This document shows, piece by piece, positions 24,942-34,254 of a DNA stretch of 64,000 nt (positions are counted from its first letter, which is position 1; each line of letters starts with the position of its first letter). A program made the position numbers and the translations under genes. A model generated the notes under the pieces. The model saw nothing but the letters and a program-made list of their open reading frames with translations, had not been told where the DNA came from and made no database searches. Origin of the DNA: CAKSQF01 sp051867915 (GTDB lineage Bacteria; Bacillota; Clostridia; Oscillospirales; CAG-272); assembly GCA_051867915.1 (NCBI GenBank), contig JBJDZJ010000191.1:23206-87205 (forward strand), written 5' to 3'.

Positions 24942-27900
24942 AAACAGAAGTACCTATGAAGAGAATCCGGCGACTGCTTGCCTCCCTTCTGGCGGCGACG
25001 CTTTGCCTGTCCGTTCTTCCTTTTCCGCTTATGGCGGCAGAGGAAGAAGACGGAGGTGAAAGCGAGGCAGAGCAGACCGAATACTATGTATGCTTCGGCG
25101 ATCAGAATTTCGCCGTTCGCCCCGCCAATCTGATGGAAAAACGGGAAGATGTTTATCTGTTGTCCGATGTGACCATGACGGGCAATCGGGAGTTCTATGT
25201 CACCGACAATAAGGGAATGAGGTACTACGGCTCGGACAACGAGACGCTGACGGTGGAGGAGAGCGGCTCTTACAGCTACGATATTCTCTTCAGTCCCGAC
25301 CGTCTGTTTGATTCCGAAGATGAGGATTCTGCCAAGACCGACTGCCATGTCAGCTACCGTTTCCATGTTCCCGACAGCTACTCTGTGAACATTGACGGAA
25401 CCGAAACGCCCCTGACCTACAATCCCTATCATACCGACTACGATCTTTATGTGATTTCCTGCATCCGACTGGAGGCGGGGCAGACGGTCTCCTATGGGGA
25501 GGAATCCCACAGTATCCGCACCGGCGGATGCTATCGGATTCTGTTCACCCCCGGCGAGCGTCTGGAAGGAAAGGAGTATGCCTTTGACAAGGACGGAGAG
25601 TACGGCAGCGGGGAGGATTATACCTACCATCTTTATCTGGAGGATACCCTGCGCTATTTCGCCGTCTTCGAGACCGCACTCAATCTGACCGCCGATACCG
25701 AAATATCCGGCTCTCCCGCCTATCTGCTGAGCCGTTTTGAGGAGAATGTGACCACCGAGGAATATCGGACCGGGAAATTCTTCATCGGGGAGCGGGATGC
25801 GGTTCTTCGCTATAAAATCTATGAAGAGGGACTCAGCGGCAGTTTCCGCCTTCTGGATGACGACAACGACGAGGACACCGATGTCTCCAAACTGACCCTG
25901 ACCGACGCCGGCTGGTATCAGCTGTCCTTTTCGCCCCTTGGCGACCGTTTTCTGACCGTCGCCGCCGAAGAAAGCGTGAAAATGGGCGGCTACTATGCGG
26001 TGGGCGACTTCAACCGCTACGGCTTCAACGGAAACGGCGGCGTGGACATCAGCGGAAAATACCTCTTTTGCGAGATTGAAGAGGACGATCCCGATTACGG
26101 GGACGATTACAATGCCGATTATACCCAGTACATTCTCTTCCTGACGGTCAGCGAGGGCGATCTGGAGGAGGGCAATCTGGAATTTTACATCACCGACGGC
26201 GAAAACAAGTATAAGAACAACGGGGAATACATCAGTCTCAATACGCCGGGCAGATACAAAATTCTTTTCTCCGATGAGCATGCCTACGGAGGCGGACGGT
26301 TCTATCGCTACACTCTGCTGGACGACGACAGCCCTGCCAGAGAGATCGAGATCCGAACGGTGGAGGAGTATCTGGCTTTTGCGGGAGAGTGCAACCGTTC
26401 TGCCGACTATTCGGTGGGACTGTCGGTCTGGCTGTGCGCAGATCTGGACTTTGAGGGAGTGGAATTTGTCCCCGTAAACAGCTTTTCGGGCAGATTTTAC
26501 GGCTCAACCCACAGTTTTTCCAATATCACTCTGACCTCCGATCAGGACGATTGCGGCATATTCGGCAGAGTCAACCGGACGGGATCGGTGGAGCGTCTGA
26601 ATGTGGTGAATCTGACCCTTTGCGCCGAAGACTGCACCTATGTGGGTGTGGTGGCAAGGAATTACGGAACGCTGAAAAAGATCACGGTGGACGGCAGTGT
26701 GAAAGGAAAGCAGACGGTCGGCGGCATCGTGGGTCTGAACGGTCAAAGCGAGATTGACGGAGATTCCTCCACCGTGGATTCGGGGGACGAGGTTCAGAAG
26801 GGCAAGGTCATCGACTGTACGGGCAGAGCCCGGGTACAGGGCGAGATCAGCATCGGAGGAATCGCCGGCATGAATGTCGGTGAGATTTCGGGCTGTGAAA
26901 ATGGAGGAGAGGTTCTTCCCTATGCCAAAAAGTCGGGTGCCGATCTGGAAAGCATCGGCGGTATCTGCGGCTATTCGGCGGGACAGATCTGCGACTCTGT
27001 CAACCGGGCGTCCGTCGGCAGTGTGTCCGTCGGCGAATATGTGGGCGGCATCTGCGGACTTTGCACCGGCGAGATCTACTTCTGCACCAACAGCGGCTCT
27101 GTCATCGGAAGCCGCTATGTGGGCGGTCTGGTAGGCTACTTCGGTACCTTCGACAGCTCGAGTGATGCTTATACCGGAATCACCGTAGAGGATATTCTGG
27201 CCACCTATTTCCCTCAGGAGGACAGCGAAGGTCAGCTGCCTGAGGGGACGGTCAGCGCCCTTGCCTACGGAGTCAATGGGGGATCGGTGTCGGCGGGCAG
27301 CTATGCCGGCGGTATTGTAGGATATTCCCGTGTGGATACCATGACCATCCTTCATTCGGCGTCGGTGGGCGACATCAAAACCGCCGTCGGCGATTATGCA
27401 GGCGGCATCTGCGGATATGCGGACGGATCGGGTATCCGGGGATGCCTCAGCGGCGGATCGGTGGACGCTCACGGTTCATATGCCGGCGGCATCTGCGGAA
27501 TCGGCAGTCAGATTGAGTCCTGCCTGTCATCGGCGGATGTGTCGGGCGCCGATTATGTGGGCGGCATTGCGGGACTGGCTCGGACCGCCCTGCGCTACTG
27601 CTATACCAACTGCCTGATCCGTGGTGACAGCGACGCCCGATATATGGGTGCCGTGGCAGGCGCCGCCGATCAGTATAACAGTTCGCTGAACTCCTTCTGC
27701 GGACTGGTGCAGGACAACTATTTCATCGCCTCCTCTGTGGGCGGCGTCGGAGGCGTGGACTACGGCAAGGAATTCGACTATGCCGCCTGCCCCATAGAAT
27801 GCGACAGGCTGGCATATGAGGGAATGCTGTCCCCGTATCTTCACGAGACCTTCAGCCATACCGATTGGGTCGGCGGAGCCGACAGTTCCCACTATCCTGC

Positions 27901-28714
27901 GCCCTACTACCTGACTGTCGAAGCAGACGATCTGCCCGAATGCGGGGAAAGCGATGAAGTGAAGGCGCTTTTCGGGAAGCATCTGCCCGAGTACGCAGAG
28001 CTGATCGCCGATACCACCGCCATCACCTATACCCTGACCGTTTGGGAGTGGAATAAGAATCTGGGCGATCTCTATAAGGACGGAGAATTGCAGACCGACA
28101 ATTTTGAGAAAACCGCAACCCTGAGACTTCCCGCAGGAGGAAAGATCGAGAACATTTACCCCACTCTTGCCGAGCTGCGGGACGGGAAATACCGTTATGA
28201 GTCGGACGACGCAAACTATTATGTGTATCTGGATCTGCCGCAGACGCTGACCGAAAATCTGGTGGTATATGCAGGTTATCGGGAGATTGCCACCTCACTG
28301 GAGGCAGAAAACGGAAAACTGCTGGTGGAAGGCGAGTTTGTCAAGGGAACAACGGTGGAGCTTCTGACGCTGGGCGAGTGCATGACCCTTCGGTTTACCC
28401 TGGACGGTGAGGAGATTGCGGTGGGACCTGTGACGGTGAAGTTCAGGCTTCCGGATCCGCAGTCGAACGCGTTCATCAGTCTGGTGGACGGCGAGGCGTA
28501 CAGCCCTGTGGAAAGAAAGGTGTCGGGTGCGTATCTCTGCTTTGACTGGTCGGACGGAATCTATTTCACCCTTCAGACGCCGGAAAAGACCGATCTTCCT
28601 TCATGGGCATACCTGCTGATGGGCGGCGGTGCGGCGCTGGTTCTCTGCGGTGCGGCGATCGGCATCGGAATGGGAGTCCGTAAAAAGAGTAAAAAGATGA
28701 AGGAAAACAGCTGA
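24938..28714 (+). CDS. GLUG-repeat surface protein with C-terminal membrane anchor
   Basis: A 1258-residue protein with a signal peptide (KRIRRLLASLLAATLCLSVLPFPLMA), an N-terminal half of about 480 residues with repeated beta-sandwich-like units, then nine or more GLUG repeats (YVGGICGL, YAGGIVGY, YVGGIAGL) at about 26.5-27.7 kb. The C-terminus is a hydrophobic helix followed by RKKSKKMK; there is no LPXTG, so it stays in the membrane by its tail. It is coupled to the MMPL transporter, so it may be its extracytosolic partner or be exported with its product. Function is not known. ATG 24956 is an alternative start. Confidence 0.85.
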   Translation: MKTEVPMKRIRRLLASLLAATLCLSVLPFPLMAAEEEDGGESEAEQTEYYVCFGDQNFAVRPANLMEKREDVYLLSDVTMTGNREFYVTDNKGMRYYGSDNETLTVEESGSYSYDILFSPDRLFDSEDEDSAKTDCHVSYRFHVPDSYSVNIDGTETPLTYNPYHTDYDLYVISCIRLEAGQTVSYGEESHSIRTGGCYRILFTPGERLEGKEYAFDKDGEYGSGEDYTYHLYLEDTLRYFAVFETALNLTADTEISGSPAYLLSRFEENVTTEEYRTGKFFIGERDAVLRYKIYEEGLSGSFRLLDDDNDEDTDVSKLTLTDAGWYQLSFSPLGDRFLTVAAEESVKMGGYYAVGDFNRYGFNGNGGVDISGKYLFCEIEEDDPDYGDDYNADYTQYILFLTVSEGDLEEGNLEFYITDGENKYKNNGEYISLNTPGRYKILFSDEHAYGGGRFYRYTLLDDDSPAREIEIRTVEEYLAFAGECNRSADYSVGLSVWLCADLDFEGVEFVPVNSFSGRFYGSTHSFSNITLTSDQDDCGIFGRVNRTGSVERLNVVNLTLCAEDCTYVGVVARNYGTLKKITVDGSVKGKQTVGGIVGLNGQSEIDGDSSTVDSGDEVQKGKVIDCTGRARVQGEISIGGIAGMNVGEISGCENGGEVLPYAKKSGADLESIGGICGYSAGQICDSVNRASVGSVSVGEYVGGICGLCTGEIYFCTNSGSVIGSRYVGGLVGYFGTFDSSSDAYTGITVEDILATYFPQEDSEGQLPEGTVSALAYGVNGGSVSAGSYAGGIVGYSRVDTMTILHSASVGDIKTAVGDYAGGICGYADGSGIRGCLSGGSVDAHGSYAGGICGIGSQIESCLSSADVSGADYVGGIAGLARTALRYCYTNCLIRGDSDARYMGAVAGAADQYNSSLNSFCGLVQDNYFIASSVGGVGGVDYGKEFDYAACPIECDRLAYEGMLSPYLHETFSHTDWVGGADSSHYPAPYYLTVEADDLPECGESDEVKALFGKHLPEYAELIADTTAITYTLTVWEWNKNLGDLYKDGELQTDNFEKTATLRLPAGGKIENIYPTLAELRDGKYRYESDDANYYVYLDLPQTLTENLVVYAGYREIATSLEAENGKLLVEGEFVKGTTVELLTLGECMTLRFTLDGEEIAVGPVTVKFRLPDPQSNAFISLVDGEAYSPVERKVSGAYLCFDWSDGIYFTLQTPEKTDLPSWAYLLMGGGAALVLCGAAIGIGMGVRKKSKKMKENS

Positions 28715-28814
28715 TATGACAGTGCGTTTGAATCGTTTGAATCGGAGCTTGCCGATCTCAAAGACCGACCGGAAAAACCGCTTTTGACTTTGAAAATCGG
28801 CGGTTGAACGCCAA

Positions 28815-28861
28815 TATAAAAACAGGGGCTGACGCAAACCAAGATTTGCGTCAGCCCCTGT
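28815..28861 (-). terminator. Terminator of the SGNH hydrolase gene
   Basis: A 17-bp stem, ACAGGGGCTGACGCAAA (28822-28838) with TTTGCGTCAGCCCCTGT (28845-28861). On the minus strand it is followed by TTTTTATATT. It may also stop the plus-strand surface-protein transcript, though it has no T-run on that side. Confidence 0.85.
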
Positions 28862-28909
28862 GTTCGGGTTGCCCACTGTTGTTGTGTCAGCCCGAGGTTG
28901 TTTTCGGTT

Positions 28910-30715
28910 TTATCCGGCCAGCGGCTCTCCGTACAGGTTGAAGGCCAGGGTGGCGTTGGTGTTGATGCTGTTGCCGCCCGAGCCGTAAAAGTTGTATCCG
29001 GCGGTGGGAACGGTGATGTAGAGCAGGGCGAGGGTGTCCGATGCGGCGCCGAAGGCAACGGTGTAGCCTTCGGGAACATCAATTTCCAGATCCGTGAAGG
29101 TGAGCCAGCCAACAGATCCGTCATATTCCGAGGTCAGTTTATAGGTGGCAAGCGTTTCGGTGACATTCGGATGATTGTACTTGACGACCGACACCGTGAA
29201 GGTGTCCCCCTTCTTGCATCCGTTGACCGGAACCTCAATCTGGGTGATCCGATGTCCTGCCAGCGGAGCGTCCATGAAGAGATAGGGCGTTCCCTGCATC
29301 CACCAGCCGTTATAAGCGGTGGATGTTTTGATGTCGTACAATTCATCAAGCTCCGAACCGATCAGATTGACCGATCCTTCGGGCGGGTCGATATTCGGAA
29401 GCTCGACAACAGGCTCGGGCGTTCCTTCGGGAAATTCCAGCTCGTAGGTCCACTCGCCGGAGATCATGGAAGGAATGGCTTCGGAAAGTCCCTTCGCCAT
29501 GAGATAGTAACCTTCGGCATCGGGGTGAAGAGCGTCCGGGAAATGCTGTCTGCCCAGGTTTTCGGCGGTGTACTCGTGCATGTTGAAGTAGGTGGTATCA
29601 AATCCGGCATCGCTGAGTACCGAGACCAGCCCAGCCTGAAGGTTGCGGACATGAGGGCTTCCCGAGTTCTCGTTTCCGTAGTAGACGGGACAGCTCATTA
29701 TGACAAATCTCAGGTCATCGTTGGAGCTTGCCAGTTTGTTGACCAGCTTCAGGGCGGCTTCGTTGTAGGCGACATCGTCTTCGGATGTCCAGGCGCGGTC
29801 AAAGTAGGAATCGTTGGTTCCCAGCATAATCAGGGCAAGATCGAAGTATTTGGCGTTTCGGATGGCGGCGGTGCACTGATCGGTCCCCCAGTAGGGCTGA
29901 CTCAGATCGTTGCGCATGGTGCGTCCCGAATTGCCGTAATTCAGAACCACATAATCCTTCCACAGAATCCGCTGGAGTGCAGCGGGATAGGCGTGAACAT
30001 CCCAGGGGCTTGTGCCGAAGCCTTCGGTAATGCTGTCGCCGATACAGCCGACGGTTTTCAGATCGCAGGCTTTATCCAGCTGGAATCCGTCGGGCAGGTC
30101 TACCGTCGCATCGGAGGATACCGCATCCTTTATGTACTGCTCCACATAATCCCATGCGTGATAGGTGGAGCCGAAGGCGAACGAGGTCTTCTTTCCGTAG
30201 CTTCTGCCGGTCATGGAGGTGGCGTCGTAACCGCCGCCGACCACCAGCTTGGTGCCGCTCTGCCGGATCTGGCAGAGATAGACATTCATATCGTCGTAGA
30301 CATCGCTTTCCTCTCTGTCGGTAGGTCCCACCAGAATCTCGTAGTCGGATGCCTGGATCTTGCTGTCCTGCATAACCGTCAGCTTGACTCCGGTCTGAGC
30401 CTCAATTCTGTCGGCGATGTCCTCTGCAATCATCTTGAAGAAATTGTAGTCGGTATACATATAGCGGATGGCGGAAACCCCGAAGGAAGCGTATGGGTGG
30501 GTAGCATAAATGATTTTGTAGTTTTCGAGTTCGTTTCCGTTCAGGGTCAGATGGACGGTGGTGGGCTCGTCTGAAGGCTCCGAAGGATCGGTGCCGACGG
30601 TGGAGGTTGTCGTACTGTCGGTCGTTGTCCCGTTTTGACTGCCCGTGCAGGAGGTCGGGAATACGATCATGGCGAGAAGAAGACCGACGGCAAGCATTCG
30701 ATGAATCAGTTTCAT
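28910..30715 (-). CDS. SGNH/GDSL hydrolase lipoprotein with GH67N-like N-terminal domain
   Basis: A 601-residue lipoprotein (lipobox PTSC, Cys 23). Residues about 55-210 look like the non-catalytic 'NGN.L.nYKIiY....EILVG.T.R' domain found before several clostridial carbohydrate enzymes. The SGNH core follows: GDS at 226-228, an Asn block (NYGNSGRT) near 259-266, GTND at 299-302 and the catalytic D394-x-x-H397 (DALHP). A beta-sandwich of about 140 residues closes the protein. It is probably an esterase that removes acyl groups from glycans at the cell surface. The divergent neighbour is a TraX-like membrane protein, and both promoters are inside one inverted repeat. Confidence 0.9.
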   Translation of the reverse strand: MKLIHRMLAVGLLLAMIVFPTSCTGSQNGTTTDSTTTSTVGTDPSEPSDEPTTVHLTLNGNELENYKIIYATHPYASFGVSAIRYMYTDYNFFKMIAEDIADRIEAQTGVKLTVMQDSKIQASDYEILVGPTDREESDVYDDMNVYLCQIRQSGTKLVVGGGYDATSMTGRSYGKKTSFAFGSTYHAWDYVEQYIKDAVSSDATVDLPDGFQLDKACDLKTVGCIGDSITEGFGTSPWDVHAYPAALQRILWKDYVVLNYGNSGRTMRNDLSQPYWGTDQCTAAIRNAKYFDLALIMLGTNDSYFDRAWTSEDDVAYNEAALKLVNKLASSNDDLRFVIMSCPVYYGNENSGSPHVRNLQAGLVSVLSDAGFDTTYFNMHEYTAENLGRQHFPDALHPDAEGYYLMAKGLSEAIPSMISGEWTYELEFPEGTPEPVVELPNIDPPEGSVNLIGSELDELYDIKTSTAYNGWWMQGTPYLFMDAPLAGHRITQIEVPVNGCKKGDTFTVSVVKYNHPNVTETLATYKLTSEYDGSVGWLTFTDLEIDVPEGYTVAFGAASDTLALLYITVPTAGYNFYGSGGNSINTNATLAFNLYGEPLAG

Positions 30716-30780
30716 GAAAATCACCTTTTCTGTTAGAAATCAGTTCAAATTTTCCCGTTTTTTCGGGAATTGTTTTGGCT

Positions 30781-30809
30781 ATTATACACCAAACCGATGC
30801 TTTTGTCAA
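30781..30809 (-). promoter_or_regulatory. Promoter of the SGNH hydrolase gene
   Basis: Minus strand TTGACA (30804-30809), 17-base spacer, TATAAT (30781-30786): perfect consensus. The -35 lies in the left arm of the 30801-30867 inverted repeat. Confidence 0.9.
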
Positions 30810-30867
30810 GACGATTTCGGAAAACTGTGGAAAAAGTCGGCTTTTTTCCGAAACGGTCTTGACAAAA
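30801..30867. repeat. Inverted repeat covering both divergent -35 boxes
   Basis: Left arm TTTTGTCAAGACGATTTCGG (30801-30820) and right arm CCGAAACGGTCTTGACAAAA (30848-30867) are inverted copies with 18 of 20 matches and a 27-base spacer. Each arm holds one divergent promoter's -35. It could be a shared operator or simply reflect duplicated promoter sequence. Confidence 0.85.
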
Positions 30868-30887
30868 TCGGGAACGAAATTTATAAT
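30859..30887 (+). promoter_or_regulatory. Promoter of the TraX-like gene
   Basis: TTGACA (30859-30864), 17-base spacer, TATAAT (30882-30887): perfect consensus, with the -35 in the right arm of the inverted repeat. Confidence 0.9.
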
Positions 30888-30920
30888 AAAAAGGAAAATG
30901 AGGAAAAAAGGAGAAAAACC

Positions 30921-31610
30921 GTGAATCGACTGAAGCTCAGCGGAAACGCCCTGAAAATTCTTGCTCTGATTTCCATGACGCTGGATCATGTGGGACTGCT
31001 TCTGCTCCATGACTATACGCCCTTTCGGATTATCGGACGGCTGGCCTTTCCCATTTTTGCCTATATGATCGCCGAAGGTTGCCGCTATACCCGACATAAG
31101 CTGAAGCATTTTCTGATGATTTTTCTGTTGGGACTTTGCTGTCAGGTTGTTTTGTGGAAGGTGAACGGAAGCCTGCATCAGGGAATTCTGATGACCTTCT
31201 CCCTGTCGATTCTGCTGATCTATGCACTGCAATTTGCAAAAACGCATCCCAAAACGATGGCTGTTCTGCCCTTTCTTGGACTGCTTGCGGCGGTGATTGT
31301 CCTGTGTCAGGTGGTTCCCCGATTCCTGCCGGGCACCGATTATGCCTTTGACTACCGCCTGTGCGGGATTCTCCTGCCGGTTCTGATCGCCATGTCCGAT
31401 CATCGGCGGGAACAGCTGATTCTGTGCGCACTCGGGCTGGCGGTTCTCTGCCTGTACATCGGCGGCAGACAGTGGTGGTCGATGCTTGCCCTGATTCCCA
31501 TCGCCCTTTACAGCGGGGAAAAGGGAAAACTGCCGCTGAAATATCTCTTTTACATCTATTATCCGCTTCATCTTGCCGTGATCTACGGCATTTCCATGCT
31601 GATGGGGTGA
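30921..31610 (+). CDS. TraX-like polytopic membrane protein
   Basis: A 229-residue protein with about seven helices. The opening 'LSGNALKILALISMTLDHVGLLL' and 'RIIGRLAFPIFAYMIAEGCRYTRHKLKHF' are the signature of the TraX family (named for the F-plasmid pilin acetylase; chromosomal members are often inferred acyltransferases of unknown target). GTG 30921 is chosen because GGAG lies 7 bases upstream and translation begins exactly at the conserved region. Its divergent neighbour is a putative deacylating SGNH hydrolase, so opposing actions on one surface polymer are conceivable. Confidence 0.85.
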   Translation: MNRLKLSGNALKILALISMTLDHVGLLLLHDYTPFRIIGRLAFPIFAYMIAEGCRYTRHKLKHFLMIFLLGLCCQVVLWKVNGSLHQGILMTFSLSILLIYALQFAKTHPKTMAVLPFLGLLAAVIVLCQVVPRFLPGTDYAFDYRLCGILLPVLIAMSDHRREQLILCALGLAVLCLYIGGRQWWSMLALIPIALYSGEKGKLPLKYLFYIYYPLHLAVIYGISMLMG

Positions 31611-31611
31611 C

Positions 31612-32757
31612 TCATCCCTCCATCATGACGCTTTTGATCGGGATTTTGCGGATCCGACGGGCGGCAAGGGCGATCAGCCCCTCATAAAGGGGAATAAAGC
31701 AGAGGACGGTCAGGAAAAAGGCGGTCCAATCGAAGGAATAGGTCGGTACATTCTCAATTTCACGGAAGACCACATCCACCATGATCCGCAGAAGGGCGTA
31801 TTGGTAGACCGTTCCGATGACAAATCCCCCGCAGGCGATGGGTCGGTAGCCGTTCAGAACGGCATGTCGGCACTCGGCGGGAGTATATCCGAACAGGGAC
31901 ATCATGGCGATGTCCTTTTCGCATTTTTTGAGAACGGTGACGGCAGACAGAATCAGAGCGGTAAAGGCCAGCGTCAGACCGATCACCAGAATCATGACGC
32001 CGGCAAGAGGACTTGCCAGTTCGTCCATGGATGCCGACATCTGCATCATGGAGGAAAAGCAGAAGGCGGCAAAGCCCATGAGAAAGGCCATGGCTTTTCG
32101 GCTTCTGAGAACCGCAGAGCGCATTTCCTTCAGAAACGGACGGTTCTTCTCCTTTTGATGCTTCCTTGCCCGAGACGGGCGGGTATCCCGATCGCACAGC
32201 ATACTCAGCGGGGAGCAGCGCAGTCTGCGCAGGGCGCACAGGATGGACAGCAGGGAGAAGAACAGGGTGGGAAGAATCACCAGCAGGAAAAGCAGGGAAG
32301 GGTGAAAGGCAATGCCGATGTCGGGCAGAAATCCATCCTTGTTCTGGACCTCGTAAAATTCGGGCATCAGCAGAAAGGATGCGCCGAATCCCGGCAGTGC
32401 GCCCATAAGGACGCTGATTCCGAAAACGGAAAAATTCACGGCGATCCGCAGATTTCCGTATCCGAATGCCTTCATCAGCCCGATCTCCCGTTTTCGGCTC
32501 TCCACCGAATCCCGGACATAGAAGATCAAAAGAACCGCCGAGGTCGCCAGAAGACAGCCGCCGCTGACGGCGGCGACCACTTTGGCGGTGGACAGCTGGG
32601 CGTCATAAAAGACAACGGAGGCGTCGGTCAGCATCTGCCGATCGACGGCAGAAAGGTCTGTGTAAAAGTTCAGAAACAGGGTGCAGACGAAGACCGCACA
32701 GAAGGCGATCATCGAGATTCCGATCGGCTTTGCACCCTCCCTGAATCGGATCATCAT
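31612..32757 (-). CDS. ABC transporter permease, FtsX/MacB-like
   Basis: A 381-residue permease with two FtsX-like blocks: helices around 75-100, 110-140 and 155-180, then a second set at 230-345. Both blocks carry the coupling 'KREIGLMKAFGY' / 'EKDIAMMSLFGYTPAEC' sequence that contacts the ATPase. The extracytosolic domain after helix 1 is very short (about 50 residues), unlike MacB. AAAGGAGGGA precedes the ATG. It lies 37 bp after its ATPase gene in a TetR-led operon. Likely role: export of a peptide, lipid or drug, or a mechanical role in the envelope. Confidence 0.87.
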   Translation of the reverse strand: MMIRFREGAKPIGISMIAFCAVFVCTLFLNFYTDLSAVDRQMLTDASVVFYDAQLSTAKVVAAVSGGCLLATSAVLLIFYVRDSVESRKREIGLMKAFGYGNLRIAVNFSVFGISVLMGALPGFGASFLLMPEFYEVQNKDGFLPDIGIAFHPSLLFLLVILPTLFFSLLSILCALRRLRCSPLSMLCDRDTRPSRARKHQKEKNRPFLKEMRSAVLRSRKAMAFLMGFAAFCFSSMMQMSASMDELASPLAGVMILVIGLTLAFTALILSAVTVLKKCEKDIAMMSLFGYTPAECRHAVLNGYRPIACGGFVIGTVYQYALLRIMVDVVFREIENVPTYSFDWTAFFLTVLCFIPLYEGLIALAARRIRKIPIKSVMMEG

Positions 32758-32794
32758 ACGGGAAATCCCTCCTTTGTGTTGTGATGGGGCAAAA

Positions 32795-33487
32795 CTACCA
32801 TCCGATTTCGTAGGCCGACATGGGGGAGGGATTCTCCCGGATCCCCACGATTTTGCCGCTGTTCATCCTGAGAACGGTGTCCGCCATGTTCTCGATGTTT
32901 TGATTGTGGGTAACCATGACGGCGGTGAATATCCGACAGGACTGAAGACGGGCCAGATAGTCCAGCAGATTCCGTCCGGTTGCCTCATCCAGCGCACCGG
33001 TGGGTTCATCCAGAAAGAGAATCTGCGGATTTTTCGCCAACGCTCTTGCCACGGCGACCCTCTGCTGTTCTCCGCCGCTGAGCTGATCGGGATAGAGATC
33101 CGCCTTGTCGGCAAGACCGACGGCGTCGAGAAGGGGCAGAAAGTCCCGATTGCCCGCCAGATCGGCGGCCAGTCGGATGTTTTGACGGATGCTCAGGTCG
33201 GGTAACAGATAGTACTGTTGGAAAACATATCCCACCTGTTTTCTGCGGAAGGCGGTCAGCTCCCTGTCCGACAGTCCGGCGATGTCATAACCGTCGTAGG
33301 TCACCGATCCGCTGTCGGGACGCTCCAGACCGGACAGAAGATACAGAAGGGTGGTTTTTCCCGATCCCGAGGCACCGCACAGGACAGTCAGCTTGCCGTC
33401 CGGAATTTGCAGGCTGATGTTGTGGAGAATCTCGGTGCGGTTTCTCCCGTTTTGATAGGATTTTGTGACATTTTTCACTTCAATCAT
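32795..33487 (-). CDS. ABC transporter ATPase, MacB/LolD-like
   Basis: A 230-residue ATPase with Walker A GASGSGKTT, Q-loop VFQQYYLLPDLS, signature LSGGEQQR, Walker B ILFLDEPTGALD and switch VTHN. These are typical for ATPases paired with FtsX-like permeases. The ATG overlaps the end of the TetR gene by 8 bases, and the permease follows after 37 bp, giving the operon order tetR-ATPase-permease. Confidence 0.93.
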   Translation of the reverse strand: MIEVKNVTKSYQNGRNRTEILHNISLQIPDGKLTVLCGASGSGKTTLLYLLSGLERPDSGSVTYDGYDIAGLSDRELTAFRRKQVGYVFQQYYLLPDLSIRQNIRLAADLAGNRDFLPLLDAVGLADKADLYPDQLSGGEQQRVAVARALAKNPQILFLDEPTGALDEATGRNLLDYLARLQSCRIFTAVMVTHNQNIENMADTVLRMNSGKIVGIRENPSPMSAYEIGW

Positions 33488-34070
33488 GGTTGGATTCCTC
33501 TTCTTCCGATTTGATCTGTTTTATCAGCGCCGTAAAGACCCGTGTCAGCATGGCGCTGATCTCTTCGTCGGTAAGGGAGCAGGCGCCCGACCTACGGAGG
33601 ACGGCGATGCCGTGGGTGTAGATCCAAAGATGGCGGTACAGCTCCGATGCGGCAGACTCCGACAGTCGGTAATCGTTTCTTATGGAGGACAGGATTTCGG
33701 AGTAATGTTCCTCAATGATTGGCAGAATCCCTTCGATGGAGGGACTGTCCTTCTGCCCTCTGACGAACAGCAGTCCGAACAGCATGGGTTCCTCTCCGGC
33801 AAATCGGATGTACTGCTCGCCAACGCCCTTGAAGGCGGGACTTTGGGCAAGACCCCGACGGACATATTCGCCGTAGATTTTGCGGGCGGCGGCAAGGACG
33901 CCGTCCATAACCTCCTCCATCCCGGAAAACAGGGTGAAAATCGGGCGGGGCGAACTGCCGAGTTCTTCTGCCAGTCCCCGGGCGGTCAGTGCGTCCGCTC
34001 CCTGCTTTCGGACCAGCTCCAGTGCGCAGGCAATGACCTGCTCTTTTGTAAATTTTGCTTTCGGCGGCAT
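33480..34070 (-). CDS. TetR-family regulator of the adjacent ABC operon
   Basis: A 196-residue regulator with a TetR_N domain (FTKEQVIACALELVRKQGADALTARGLAEELGSSPRPIFTLFSGMEEV) and a C-terminal TetR ligand domain. ATG 34070 has AAAGGAG in front; longer forms have no SD. Between its promoter and start codon lie two abutting 14-bp palindromes that are probably its own operators. It should repress itself and the two ABC genes until a substrate appears. Confidence 0.9.
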   Translation of the reverse strand: MPPKAKFTKEQVIACALELVRKQGADALTARGLAEELGSSPRPIFTLFSGMEEVMDGVLAAARKIYGEYVRRGLAQSPAFKGVGEQYIRFAGEEPMLFGLLFVRGQKDSPSIEGILPIIEEHYSEILSSIRNDYRLSESAASELYRHLWIYTHGIAVLRRSGACSLTDEEISAMLTRVFTALIKQIKSEEEESNHD

Positions 34071-34084
34071 GGCTTCTCCTTTCA

Positions 34085-34112
34085 AAAACAAGCGTTTTAA
34101 AACAACTGTTTT
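34085..34112 (-). promoter_or_regulatory. Tandem operator-like palindromes upstream of the TetR-ABC operon
   Basis: AAAACAAGCGTTTT (34085-34098) and AAAACAACTGTTTT (34099-34112) are near-identical palindromic sites placed end to end between the -10 and the ribosome binding site. The position fits repression by the TetR encoded just downstream. Confidence 0.7.
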
Positions 34113-34113
34113 T

Positions 34114-34142
34114 ATTATACACTCATAAAACGGCATTGTCAA
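34114..34142 (-). promoter_or_regulatory. Promoter of the TetR-ABC operon
   Basis: Minus strand TTGACA (34137-34142), 17-base spacer, TATAAT (34114-34119): perfect consensus, with operators directly downstream. Confidence 0.9.
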
Positions 34143-34254
34143 TAGGGAAAGAGAAAAACGGGCGTATTTTTTTTGCCTGTCGGGATTTTGCGGATCCGGT
34201 CTGCGACGGATGCGAATAAAATTTTATTAAAAAAATATTTTTTTGAAAAAAGGG

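Noticed and set aside
28600..28714. Sortase signal at the end of the GLUG protein (LPSWA then helix and Lys)
   Set aside because: The motif is not LPXTG, the helix follows immediately, and no sortase gene is seen.
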